From Drosophila persimilis (lineage: Eukaryota > Arthropoda > Insecta > Diptera > Drosophilidae): a DNA stretch of 64,000 nucleotides. Where the stretch lies: positions 1,674,001 to 1,738,000 of the forward strand of contig NW_020825289.1 in NCBI RefSeq assembly GCF_003286085.1, read 5' to 3'. Positions 44,757 to 55,019 of this stretch are shown one piece after another (position 1 is the stretch's first letter; each line of letters opens with the position of its first letter). A program made the position numbers and the translations under genes. The notes beneath the pieces were generated by a model. It searched no databases. It saw only the letters and a list, made by a program, of their open reading frames with translations, and was not told the origin of the DNA.

Positions 44757-45727
44757 TCTGAGCGTGACGTCGGGCGCTGCGTAGCCAATGCAAATTGATT
44801 TGTTCCTTTTGGCTACAAAAATTATCTGATCTGATCCAGATTCAGCAATCTGATAGATATGGTCATTATCTATGATTCAGCGTTTTTAGTTTTCTCAAAT
44901 CTGCAATATTGTGGATGCAACAGATTTTCGTCCTTTGTGGGGGCGGAAGGGGGTGGGGCGAAATTTTGAGATATACGTTTTATAGTGAGATCTAACAGGA
45001 GTGCGGATACTAAATTTGGTTACTCTAGCTTTAATAGTCTCTGAGATTTGTGAATATCCCCAGATTGGCATCCTTTGCGGGGGCGGAAGGGAGTGTGGCG
45101 AAATTTTGAAACAAACTCGTCTCGGTCCGATATATTAGGAGTGTGGATACCAAATTTGGTTGCTCTAGCTTTTATAGTCTCTGAGATCTAGGCGCTAATG
45201 TTTTACTCTAAGCAAAGCCGCCTATGCTACGTGTGTGTTAGAGAGAGACAGGGCGAGAAAAAATGAAGCTGTTTTCTTGATGCTGGCTATAATAATAATA
45301 CGATCCAATTCAGATTCTGCAGTCTAAAAGATATAGACATTCTCTACGATTCTGCGTTTTTGGTTTTCTCGTATCTTTAAAATTGTGGATGCCACAGATT
45401 TTCGCCCTTTGTGGGAGCGGAAGTGGGCGGGGCAAAGTTTTGAAATATTTTTGTAGCAGTGACATATCACAGAAGTCTGGATCCAAAACATCGTTGCTCT
45501 AGCTCTTATAGTCTTTGAGCATTAGGCGCTGAAGGGGACGGACAGACGGACAGACGGACAGACGGACGGACGGACAGACAGACATGGCTCAATCGACTCG
45601 GCTATTGATGCTGATCAAGAATATATATACTTTATGGGGTCGGAAACGATTCCTTCTGGACGTTACACACATCCACTTTTACCACAAATCTAATATACCC
45701 CAATACTCATTTTGAGTATCGGGTATA
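44757..45727 (-). mobile_element. DINE-1-like repeat
   Basis: Minus-strand copy whose start (GTATCGGGTATA at 45716-45727) and microsatellite (GGACAGACGGACAGAC, 45538-45582) are clear. Its 3' hairpin end is missing; the copy begins at GCGCTGCGTAGCC beside the LTR-like end at 44742. It is duplicated at 60993-61954. Confidence 0.85.
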
Positions 45728-45865
45728 AAAAACGAAGAAAACTTCGGTCTGGCTACTGTACGTGCTGTGAAGTAATAATTCATTAACAATATAATAATAA
45801 TAATTATAATGATATCTATTGATGCCACTTAAGGAGATAGACAAAGGGAGGCAGTGGCTTTCAGC
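45728..45865. other. TIR-element interior, no gene
   Basis: AT-rich sequence including an AATAATAATAATTATAATGATATC run. Confidence 0.4.
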
Positions 45866-46020
45866 TTTCAGCAATCAGATCAGCCGACAATGTACGCACC
45901 TGCAAGCTGATTCTGCCTGAGAAAGTTCTCAGATCAGCTGAGCTTTCAGCTCTGATTTCAGCGTCGATTTCAGCTCCAGTGTGCTGTCAGTGTGCTTTCA
46001 GCTATAGTGTGCGCGAGCCC
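45866..46020 (-). repeat. Right inverted arm of TIR element
   Basis: GCTTTCAGCTTTCAGC..GTGCGCGAGCCC; inverted partner of 38160-38310. Confidence 0.7.
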
Positions 46021-47089
46021 TAAGAGCTACATAAAGTCTCGTGTGGGCTGTGCGCTATATAGGATACCAGGAGGACGTCAGGAAGGCCAGTACCATTTTA
46101 ATGACATCAAGCCTATCCCTTTTTCGACCGTACACATGGACCACTTGGGACCTTTTCCAAGGAGTTCAAAACGGAATGAGCATATTCTTGTTATTGTCGA
46201 CGCATTTACTAAATTCACTATAGTGCGAGCGGTAAAAAGTTCAGCAACTAAACACGTAACCAGCTATTTGGGAATGCCCAACCGAATCATCACCGATCGT
46301 GGTACCGCTTTTACGTCGAAGGATTTTGAAAACTATTGTAGATCGAATAATATAAAGCATGTACTTAATGCAGTAAGGTCACCAAGAGCTAACGGTCATG
46401 CAGAAAGAACGAACTGGATTATTTTATCAATGCTTCTACCTTCAAATTAAAATGAAAACCTATGAGACGACCAAATACGATCAATCCAGTGGAGCATCAA
46501 CACCATGGTAAATAGCACTACTAAATGCTCTCCATTACATTTATTGTATGGCTACGAGCCACGTGATATCCTTAAAGCCACATTGACGAGCGTGATCCAA
46601 GATCAGGATCCGAAAATGATGACAGAGATACCGAGTTAGAGAAGCTACGAGCAGATGCAGCGACTACAGTCAACGATCCTAAGGCGGCAGCTAAGAAACG
46701 TTATGATGCCAGACATTCCAAGCCAACCACATATAGCCTGGGTGACCTTATCTTAGTCGAAAATGAGCCGTATAGTACGGGCACATCACGCAAATTGGAG
46801 CCTCGCTATAAAGGACCATTTATTGTCAACAAGGTGCTGCCAAACGACAGATATCTAGTGGAAGATATCCCTCATGCACAATGGAAGCAAAGGCACTACA
46901 AGTCGGTGTATTCATCTGAAAGGATGAAACGCGAACTCCCACCCGATGAGCCAGATAAAGATAAAGATATGGAAGGCGACTCATTCCAAGGATCTCGCGA
47001 GGACGCTGCGAATTGTCAGGAAAGGCCGACTGTGACGGGCTGCTAGTTAACAGGGCTAACTAGTTAACTAGGCTAACTAGACGGGCTGC
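46021..47089 (+). pseudogene. SAP-gypsy integrase core and C-terminal part
   Basis: Integrase landmarks GRQEGQYHFNDIKPIPFS, VHMDHLGPFPRS, VIVDAFTKFTIV, NRIITDRGTAFTSKDF, SPRANGHAER; then the C-terminal chromodomain-type segment (KLEPRYKGPFIVNKVL, DRYLVEDIP) and an acidic tail. It follows directly after the TAA at 46021. The tail ends 40-50 bp before the LTR in CTAACTAG-type short repeats. Broken, about two breaks. Near-identical copy at 62248-63316. Confidence 0.8.
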
Positions 47090-47289
47090 TGTAACCCTAC
47101 GGTGCTGTTATACGCACGGCAAGTCCACCAATATCTATATCGATGTCAGCATAGAGATCATCATCGATAGATTGTCACGCCGGAAAACAACACGAAAAGA
47201 ATTAACAATTAAGAAGTAATCACCTATACATATTCCTACTCTTATACCAATAAAAACTTAAATAATACTCGAAAAGCCATCCCTTCACA
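47090..47289 (+). repeat. 3' LTR of SAP-gypsy
   Basis: 200 bp, TGTAACCCTACGG..CCCTTCACA. Contains an uninterrupted version of the sequence that BEL-A entered in the 5' LTR (AGATCATCATC, 47153-47163). Confidence 0.9.
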
Positions 47290-48010
47290 CAAGGCATACG
47301 CTGCTATAGTTTGGAGCAGAGTAATATACGACGAGGGCTCTGTGTCCGTATCTTTAGTGGCAACAAAGACAAGGGCGGCTCCACTTAAGCAGCAACACAG
47401 AGATACAACTGTATTTGCATGATGCGACTCTACAATTGTTTTATCGTGGCTATCATATGCACCAGCCCAGCTGAAGACGTTTGTTGGAAATGAACCTCGG
47501 AAATTCTGGATTCCATTCCATGCCATGCTTGGCGTCATGTGGACTCAAAAACAAACCCATCCGACTGTGCGTCCAGGGGCCTCATCGACTTTCGGCTTTT
47601 AAGCTCAAAGTTGTATGTAACTCTTTCAGAAAGTGGCATACAAAACGAAGTCAAAACTAATTGTTTATCTACATTGGCCGAATCAAAATTGGATAATCCA
47701 CCAGAAGAACTAATAGCCTGAGTCTACTCCTGGCAGAAGCTGGTGCACACTATTGGATATGTCGTTTGCTTCATCCAACGCACAAAACATCCATCTCAGG
47801 ACAGGAACTGCCAGTCTCTTACATTTTATGAGATCAGGACTGCACAGATTCTGTGTTAACGTTACGCGCAAACCAGCTTTCAAGATGACTACCAATTGCT
47901 ACTTGCCAAGAAGACACTACGGAGCCGCTCTCAGCTTGTGAAACCGTCACCAATCATTGACAAGGACAATCTACTCAGGGTCGGCGGACGATTGCATCAC
48001 TCGCATCTGC
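47290..48010 (+). pseudogene. BEL/Pao RNase H and pre-integrase fragment
   Basis: RNase H start (KAYAAIVWSRVIYDEGS, VSLVATKTRAAPLKQQ), then SKTNPSDCASRGLIDF and, near 47945-48000, DKDNLLRVGGRLHHS. These are in BEL order. It begins immediately after the gypsy 3' LTR and may be the right flank of the old copy seen at 26950-27525. Broken. Confidence 0.7.
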
Positions 48011-48161
48011 ACTCTTCGTAATTGTTCGGCAAAGGTTGTAGATTTGGCTTACGTTCGCAAAATCACGCACGAATGTTTGGCTTGCTTTCGAGCATACATC
48101 ACAACAACAAACGGCTGATCTGCCATTTCTCAACACCGGTTGCGACTATGCACGCACTGGA

Positions 48162-48425
48162 CTACAGCTGAGGACTTATGGTTATTCGTAGTTGTAACCC
48201 GATAAGTCTCTCAACGGTTTTGGGTAGGAAATGCGATAAACTGATTGGTCTAAAGTCTTTCGGGGTTGAGTGTGAGGCTTTACCTGCTTTAGGAACGAAA
48301 ACTATCCTAGCCTTAAGCCATGCTTGCGATATTGTACATACCGCCAGTATCTTCCTGAAGATACTATTTAGCCCGGCCTTCCCGACCTTGGTTTCCTTTT
48401 CCCCCTTGGTCTGTAAGAAGGGCAT
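48162..48425 (-). pseudogene. LOA-like RT fragment
   Basis: Reads SQAWLKARIVFVPKAGKASH, then STPKDFRPISLSHFLPKTVE and RLIGLQLR, the first conserved RT blocks of the R1/LOA group. The catalytic YADD box is absent because the piece is truncated. Confidence 0.8.
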
Positions 48426-48429
48426 GCTG

Positions 48430-49003
48430 CCTTGAAGGCTTTATTGCACGCCTCCGTGAACCTATTCACATAAACCGTTTTTTCATTCGTCGTCATTCGT
48501 GCTCGGGCATTTAGGGGTGTTAGGAGCGAGTAGTTTCTCCAGGGTTGTGCTATATTGCTCCCATTTGGCTTTTCTGGGTTTGATATAGTCGGTGGGTTTG
48601 GGAATCTCGAGGAATAATATCGTCTCGATGTACCTGTGGTCCGAGAAGGAATGGTCTTCTAGGACTTTCCAACTATTGATTGTGTCTATCAGTCATTTTC
48701 CTCGTGGGCCATATAGGACGCCACCAGCCTGAGATAAGTCCCGTTTATCTCTAGGCTTGCCGCCGTGTTGTCGCCATCGCTGTAATTGTGGAGCAGAAAG
48801 ATATTTTGGTGCTTTCTCGCAGATATGAGATTTACCTTCTTGTATTCCATCATCCCTAATCCACAGACCTTGTTTCCTACCACCCAAGCCTCCTGGATCA
48901 GGACTACGTCGGCTCCGCTCGAGTCTAAGCGGAGTATGAGGGCAGCCGATGCTGCTTTACAGTAGTGGAGATTGATTTGAAGGATACTTAGGACCATCTT
49001 CAA
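48430..49003 (-). pseudogene. LOA-like endonuclease fragment
   Basis: Starts LSILQINLHYCKAASAAL with DVVLIQEAWV and SDGDNTAASLEINGTYLR, the endonuclease N-terminal part. After a stop and a gap at about 48690, the C-terminal LEDHSFSDHRYIET piece with the SDH active-site motif follows. The loss removes the middle of the domain, so it is inactive. Confidence 0.8.
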
Positions 49004-49114
49004 GGTTCTTCACCACTGTAATATCTGCGTCCGAGACGTCTGAGACCCTCACATTGATTCAAAATCCAGCAACTTATTCTGTTCTAAGGTGAATTCCGGG
49101 AGCACAGCCGAAGA

Positions 49115-49390
49115 TCATTCCACCTTCTTCAGACAGTCGGCTGATGGGCTGGATTCACTGCTGGCGTGTTGCATCCTCTTCTCGGCATATGTGTAGCGTT
49201 TGGCTTTGGCGCTTGTCGAGGGCAAGTCAACACCCTCCGCTTTACCAGAAGGTCGGGCAGACGCAGTATTGCTTAGCTTCCTTTCCAAGGCAAGTATTTC
49301 CTGCTGTGGAGCTGGTGGGGCCAGGCCTTTGGGCCGGTGCCTTCCCATGCTTGGGATTGCTCCCAGTTGGCGTTTTGGTATATTTTGCAT
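49115..49390 (-). pseudogene. LOA-like ORF1 N-terminal fragment
   Basis: Starts MQNIPKRQLGAIPSMG; shares RPKGLAPPAPQQ and ARPSGKA with the fragment at 1659-1954. Low-complexity, Pro/Ser/Lys-rich, no zinc knuckle reached before it ends. It encodes the beginning of an RNA-binding ORF1 protein. Confidence 0.65.
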
Positions 49391-49439
49391 ATTTTCGATA
49401 TGGGTTCAAATTCGTTATATTTAAATGATCAAACGTCTA

Positions 49440-51450
49440 AATAAAAATTTTGGTAACAATCTGATGAAAATATGCAAAAATTCAAATTCCGCGGTCTACT
49501 GATCATCAAGGAAAAATATGGGAGATGGTATCGCGCATAAAGCATTCATTCTGAAAACAATGGTTTACGGAATACCTCCAAAAATTGCAAGACAAACTTC
49601 CTGTAATAAAGTAGCCAATGGGTCGGATCATTAAGACATATCCTGGACAGGACAACCACGTACGAGTGGTTGACGTTAAGATGGCATCTGGCGTGTATAA
49701 GCGTTTCTATTTCCAGAAGATGTGGCAATCAAACGGTCTAACAACGTGATCAATGACACCACGGAGATTCATGAGCCACCCACACAGCGAACAAGGATAT
49801 TGCTACCCACATTAACATCAACATTAATAGTATTGTTGCTCATGCTTCCATTAGCATTGTCACAGTCAATGTGACACATGTGACACAATTCGCAAACAAG
49901 TCTGGAATATTTTATGAGAAACTTGGAATATCACGAATAGCAACTTCTGAGTGGACCCTGATCGTATACTATGACTTGGATCCATATTGGAAGGATGTGC
50001 GACTAATGTCTGCTGGATTGTCAGAGTTACGAAACATGTGCCCTGGACTAAAAAATGTTCCGTCATGCAACTCCATAGTTCAACACTTTCAACATGTGTA
50101 TACCGAGCTACCAACAGGAAACGTTTTAATGAAAAACTCTAGAAACCGCAGATCGCAGCTGGATATCATAGAACATGTAGCAAGCAGTCTTTTTGGTGCT
50201 CTCGACTCAAAATGCGCTGCGGAGATGACTCAAGTAAATGAAAAAGTGAAAACCAATGAAGACTTTCTACTTCATCTGCTGCAAAATCAAACATCAATTG
50301 TCGACGCTACAATAAACGTAGTCAGAAAAAACAAAGTATCCACGGATAAAGTCTAAAAAGTTTTGGAACAGCAAATTGCTACTATTAACCGAGAAAGACC
50401 ATCATATCACAGCGATCATCTCACTCAAGCGTAATTAGAACGTAATTAGAAGCGTAATTAGAACCAACAACTCTCTAATCGGTATTCATCATCGAAGACT
50501 AAGCCCCACGCTGGTGTCTCCCGAGCAACTAAGAAACCAACTAGACCAGATACGGGATCATTTGAAACCAGATCAAATGCTGTCTGTCACAACGAAGGAA
50601 GTGATTCAACTATACATAATCAGAATACGAGCTAGAGGATCCCCAACTGCAACACACGTCGTCTTCAAGGTGACGCTACCTCTGGGTACAACAGTTCAGC
50701 ATCATACCAATTCCTTTCTGGGATTCAAAAAGTTGGAGTCTGTTCGACCTCAGAATCACCATATTAACTGTGTACATCCACCGAGACCAGTTCATGGGCA
50801 CTACCCAAGATGTATTTCATCTGTTTTGACCATCAGAAGATCTGCAATGTTGACAATCGCTGTCAGTTTCAATTTTTTAATAATAAAACAGCAATACTAT
50901 GTCAGATAACACACACGAAGGCTGACATGGTGTGGCTAAAAGCTAAAAAAAAGCATCCAAAGAAATGGATCATCGCAAAGCATTATAAAATTAAATTTTA
51001 AGCAGTATGCAACGGAGTTGCGTCAACCATAACACTGGACGGAACTGGCCTACAGCTCCTGGACGTACTGCTCGCAATACTGAAGTAAGTATCAGCAAAT
51101 TTAGCACCACCATCAGCGAAGTAAGCCGACATAAGCCCATCGGAGATATTACCCTTGCCACCAATGTCTTCAATGTTCCCACTATTTTCAAGAACTTAAT
51201 GATTTACGCCGGCAACTATCAGTCATCAATAATCGAGAGTTGCCACACCATCTCACCACCGTGCAGCACCATCATTGATCATTGCCTACATTTTCAGGAA
51301 GAAGTATCAACTATGGAAACCAGCCGTGTCATCACCCTCTATTCCCCTTACATGCCGATTTGCCGTCGACTTGGACGATGTTTGAACACCAGTTCAACGG
51401 CCGGGAGAATGTTCAGTTGCAGAAATACGAGTATGCATAAGTAATATCAA
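49440..51450 (+). mobile_element. BEL/Pao remnant with envelope gene
   Basis: The end of BEL integrase (about 49600-49740; TYPGQDNHVRVVDVKMASGV) is followed by an env-like region (49760-51450). 5' parts and LTRs are not identified. Broken, several breaks. It is a different sequence from the env-like gene at 3737-4237. Confidence 0.65.
49760..51450 (+). pseudogene. Envelope-like gene remnant (F-protein type)
   Basis: A plausible signal region with a hydrophobic run near 49800-49865, then GIFYEKLGISRIATSEWTLI and VYYDLDPYWKDVRL, which match the pattern seen at the start of insect errantivirus and baculovirus F-type envelope proteins. A basic NRRSQLD site is followed by HVASSLFGALD, which resembles the furin site and fusion-peptide region. 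Later pieces (50514-51444) keep Cys-containing extracellular-type sequence. Such proteins mediate membrane fusion when intact. Fossil. Confidence 0.6.
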
Positions 51451-52384
51451 GTAATACCGGTGAAACTGTTGTCAGTTTTCCATTTAACATAACACCTCAC
51501 AAAATAACACTACAGTGGCTGTAGTGCTTTTATTTGCCAAAAAAAAATTATCAAAAATCTGTCGAGCCGTTTGGGAACCTGCTTACCAGTCAGACGTTGT
51601 TCTGGCACGTCAAAAAATTTCTTAATTAAATGTGGCTAATTTATAAATGACCCGGTTAACTTTTTGCGGCCTTTGAGGCAATAAATAGGCAGATTTTTCA
51701 TTTTATCAAGTTAGTTTTTGTATTTTAATAATTCTTTAATGTTTTTTTTACTTTTTTAGACTTTCTTTATTTAAGCGCCTTCTGATAGACAAATTTTTTT
51801 TTTGTTATCAGGCGCAATAATTGCATCTGGTGCAGTATTTGCAACGCCACTTGAAAGATGCCGTCATTGCATATTAACGTCCAGAAGATAAAAACCAAAC
51901 AATGCAGATGGTCTTCCGAGCTGTAAACATACCACATATAATTGGCCATGGGAAAAACATTGATTTTCCAGATAAAGACCACATACTTTCAACGAATGTT
52001 CATCAATTTTCTTAGAAAATTAAAAAATTTACTACGGAGCCATCTGAGGGACATCTTCATTTGTCAATAGTCAATAGATTTCATCCATTTATCATTGTTC
52101 CAATGATCTCTCTAAATTAATTATGTAGTTAAGGTCATCCACATCTTTATTCTTAGTCACTAAAATTGCTCGCTCACTCAACCATTCATTATTTTTTTAG
52201 TTGGAAATTAGGTTTGCGAAAACGTTGTTGATGAGCTCGTCTTTTGTTTTTAGGAATTCTGAGGAATTCCACGTTCGTTCTCTTTCGAGTTTTTGTTATT
52301 TTTGCATAAACATCCGGTTTTTTCATAAATAAACTTTAATTAACTTCCTAATCAGTCTCTTCCTAAAGTCTCGACGTGCTTTGT
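51451..52384. other. AT-rich sequence, no gene recognised
   Basis: Probably the 3' end and LTR of the env-bearing BEL remnant, but unpaired. 51826-51890 (GGTGCAGTATTTGCAACGCC, GTCATTGCATATTAACGTCC) resembles 54575-54640, on the far side of the CR1 copy. Confidence 0.4.
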
Positions 52385-54600
52385 ATTGGATCACTATACC
52401 TGAAGATGCCTACCTTCCTACTTTCGAAGTGTCGCTAGATATAGGACCAACTATATTGGATCGGTCGAGTAGACTACCTAAACATGTCCGCGCTTTCGTA
52501 AAGCCGAGTTTGCGAAGCTTAATAACCTCATTAGGTATTTTGATTGGTCCGCTTTGTACTTGTGCACTGATGTCATAAAAGGAACAAACATTTTTTACAA
52601 TGCTCTTGGCACATTTTTTGAATCTTGTGTCCCGCTTTCAAGTCCGATTAGATCTGCAAAACCCCCTTGGTTTACCAAAGAGTTATCCAGCCTAAAAAAT
52701 TTCAAGAAGTTGGTTCTCCTATTTCTCACTCTCGCTATGTAACAGCTCGGTCAAACTTTTCAGTTCTTAATGCACAATGCTATAAGAACTACCTATCTCG
52801 ATGCAGGATACGTTTTTCTCAGGACCCTAAAAAGTTGTACTGTTACTGTTTTACCCATCCTCGCTGTCATTTTGTAATTCGTCGGCAAATAATGATCAGG
52901 CAATTGCCGATCTTTTTGCCCAATTTTTCCAAACGAACTATTCTGAGAAAAGCTACTCTGGTCATCTGTACCCATACGGTTTACCGAGGTCGAACGGCAT
53001 TTTTAGTCCCTTGTCAAATGAATGTTACCTACTTCATGATCTTCGACTAGTTAAGCCGGTGTTTTCACCGGGTCCGGACTGGGTTCCAGTTTGTGTACTC
53101 AGGTACTGCGCCGAGGCTCTGTGTGGACCTTTGCTTAAACTATTCACCCTGCCCATTGATTCTTCTTGCCTCCCCCCGATCTGGAAGGAATCGTTTATAA
53201 TTCCTCTCCATAAAAAAGGCAGCAAGTCTGATGCAAAAAATTATAGAGGTATAGCAAAGTTATCCGCTATTCCCAAAATGTTTGAGAAGGTTTTAACTCC
53301 GCACTGGCAACATCTTTGCAGTCACTTATATCTCTAACTCAGCATGGATTTATAAGGCGGCGATCAACCACCACGAACTTGTTAGAGTTTACCTCTTTCA
53401 TTATTAAAGGCTTTCAAGGTTACTTACAGACTGATGCTATTTACACCGACTTTAGTAAAGCATTCGACTCAGTAAACCATTCCCTTTTAGCGCATAAGCT
53501 TGACCTTTAGGGGTTTCCGCCCAACCTCCTGAGATGGATTTCTAGCTATCTTTGTTCCAGGTCGCAAAGAGTCCTCTTCAAAAACTCCATCTCTTCAGCA
53601 GTAAATGCCTCTTCGGGAGTACCACAGGGCAGCCATCTATGCCCCCTTACTCTTCAGACTCTTTATTAATGACTTGCCTTCGGTATTAACATACTCTGGA
53701 GTACTTATGTATGCGATGATGTTAAACTCTGTGTCCAGTATAAGGACATTTCATTTTATTCTCGCTTACGATCCGATCTCAGTAACTTTCAGTCATGGTG
53801 TTGTGCTAACTTGTTAACTTAATGCCTTGAAATGCAAAGTTATGACATTTCATCGTTGTAGCCCTTTGTTGGCTCCCTATACCCTATTTAGTGGTTCTCT
53901 TGAGAGAATTACCCTGGTGGATGATCTGGGTGTTCTGTTAGACCCCAAGTTTAAGTTTTCTGAACACATTTCTAAGGCCATGGGCGTGCTGGTTCGTCCG
54001 ATCTTAGAATATGGCTCCTGTGTATGGTGCCCTCAGTACAAAGTACACCAGGACCGTATAGAATCAGTACAGAAAAACTTTTTACTCTTTGCTCTGCGGG
54101 GCCTTAACTGGGATGCAGGTGAGAGACTCCCATCTTACTCTAGTAGACTGCTATTAGTAAACCTCCCATCCTTAGTTAACCGTAGGAAAATGCTTGGTGT
54201 GATTTTTGTGCACAACTTGATCAAGAGTGACATAGACAGCCCTGATCTGTTGAGCCGCATAAACTTCACGATTCCTATTAGACTTACTAGAAATTTTATA
54301 CCGTTGTTCCTTCAACTTTGTATATCGAATTATTCCTTGCATGAACCGTTTAGGGTCTTATGCTGGAATTATAATTCCCTCTACCATATTATATCGACCA
54401 CTAATTCTCTTCCTCTTATTAAATTACTTATCCTTGCACACGGTTATTTGTATTTTTAATGCATGCCTAGTTCTCTTAGTAACTTTAGTGCTAATTTTCC
54501 TCGAATATTAGTCTAACAGCTATCTTTCCTGCACGCTCGCGTTACAGCCTTCTGCTGGTTTCAGACGGGCCACTTGATGGTGCAGTAATTGCATCGCCTC
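52385..54600 (+). mobile_element. CR1-type LINE, 5' truncated
   Basis: Same family as 22582-26935, starting inside ORF2 (end of endonuclease, PEDAYLPTFEVSLDIG). It covers the RT (LHKKGSKSDAKNYRG, YTDFSKAFDSVNHS) and C-terminal part (VRPILEYGSCVWCP) to the 3' UTR, ending near GCATCGCCTCTTG. ORF2 has many frame changes, stops and small deletions, and the YADD box near 53710 is damaged. It shares with the other copy the frame break after NLLT near 53819. Confidence 0.85.
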
Positions 54601-54685
54601 TTGCAAAATGCAGTCATTGCATGTCAACGTCCAAGAAATGAAATCAATCCGCTCGATTCGTCGACAGGTACTCAACCATTACCGA

Positions 54686-54992
54686 TGAAATTTTAAAATA
54701 GTTTTTCTAAATAAAGATACCGAAACAACTTGGGTGACTGCAATTTTGTATTTTAATACGACGAAAAAAAAGGAGTGCGTGCGTTCGTTTTCATGGATTT
54801 TTCTCGACTTCCTTCATATATTAAAACAATTTCTTCTGTGCCTGCCTTACCTACGGTGGCAAAGCGGGGCGAATTCGCCAAGAGCGAGAGAGCGAGCTTT
54901 TATTGCGCTCCCGCTTTGCCCTAGCCTAACTTACACTAGACTTCATGAACTACTATCCTAATAACAATTATTATTAGCCAAATGGCGCTACA
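54686..54992 (-). repeat. 3' LTR of BEL-C
   Basis: 307 bp, TGTAGCGCCATTTGG..AAATTTCA on the minus strand. The central 100 bp (CCTACGGTGGCAAAGCGGGG through ACTTACACTAGACTTCAT) is nearly identical to the BEL-A/BEL-B LTR core, while both ends are strongly diverged. Confidence 0.8.
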
Positions 54993-55019
54993 CCGGCCCC
55001 GTTGAAGGCCTGGAGGGCT

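Larger units (their letters stand above)
38160..46020. mobile_element. TIR DNA element, Harbinger-like, carrying other elements
   Basis: Outward-facing inverted ends GGGATCGCGCAC (38160) and GTGCGCGAGCCC (to 46020) continue as about 150-bp diverged inverted arms rich in AGCTGAAA/AGCTGATC units (38160-38310; 45866-46020). Both ends are bordered by TAA (38157-38159; 46021-46023), a 3-bp duplication as made by PIF/Harbinger transposons (TWA). The gypsy integrase sequence continues on the other side, which fits one clean insertion. No transposase was found; the interior is filled by a gag-only BEL element, DINE-1 pieces and unassigned sequence, so the original could have been a short non-autonomous element. 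Family assignment is inference. Confidence 0.55.
27550..47289 (+). mobile_element. Ty3/gypsy element with SAP-type Gag, host of nested insertions
   Basis: Parts: 5' LTR (27550-27617, continuing 34494-34622), leader, gag (about 34872-36590), pol RT and RNase H (about 36561-37890), start of integrase (to 38159), integrase core and C-terminal part (46021-47046), 3' LTR (47090-47289). BEL-A sits in the 5' LTR and a TIR element (38160-46020) in the integrase region. Broken, with several breaks besides the insertions. The LTRs differ by about 4% plus a 12-bp indel, making it the oldest layer of the nest. No target duplication is visible at its outer ends. I cannot name the family. Confidence 0.7.
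43746..47896. repeat. Segmental duplication, copy 1
   Basis: Matches 59982-64000 in direct orientation, about 16.2 kb away, with very few differences outside one patch. It covers an LTR-like sequence, a DINE-1 copy, the right arm of the TIR element, the gypsy integrase region and 3' LTR, and BEL RNase H sequence. The second copy is shorter near its end and runs off the window. Confidence 0.9.
48150..49400 (-). mobile_element. LOA-like LINE, decayed
   Basis: In minus-strand order: ORF1 start (about 49390-49115), endonuclease (49003-48430) and the start of RT (48425-48162). It is truncated at both ends and has internal losses, one in the endonuclease. No 3' UTR or poly-A was found. The ORF1 piece matches the fragment at 1659-1954. 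Confidence 0.75.

Noticed and set aside
45538-45582. GGACAGAC repeats as a CRISPR-like array
   Set aside because: A simple microsatellite that is a fixed part of DINE-1; no spacers.
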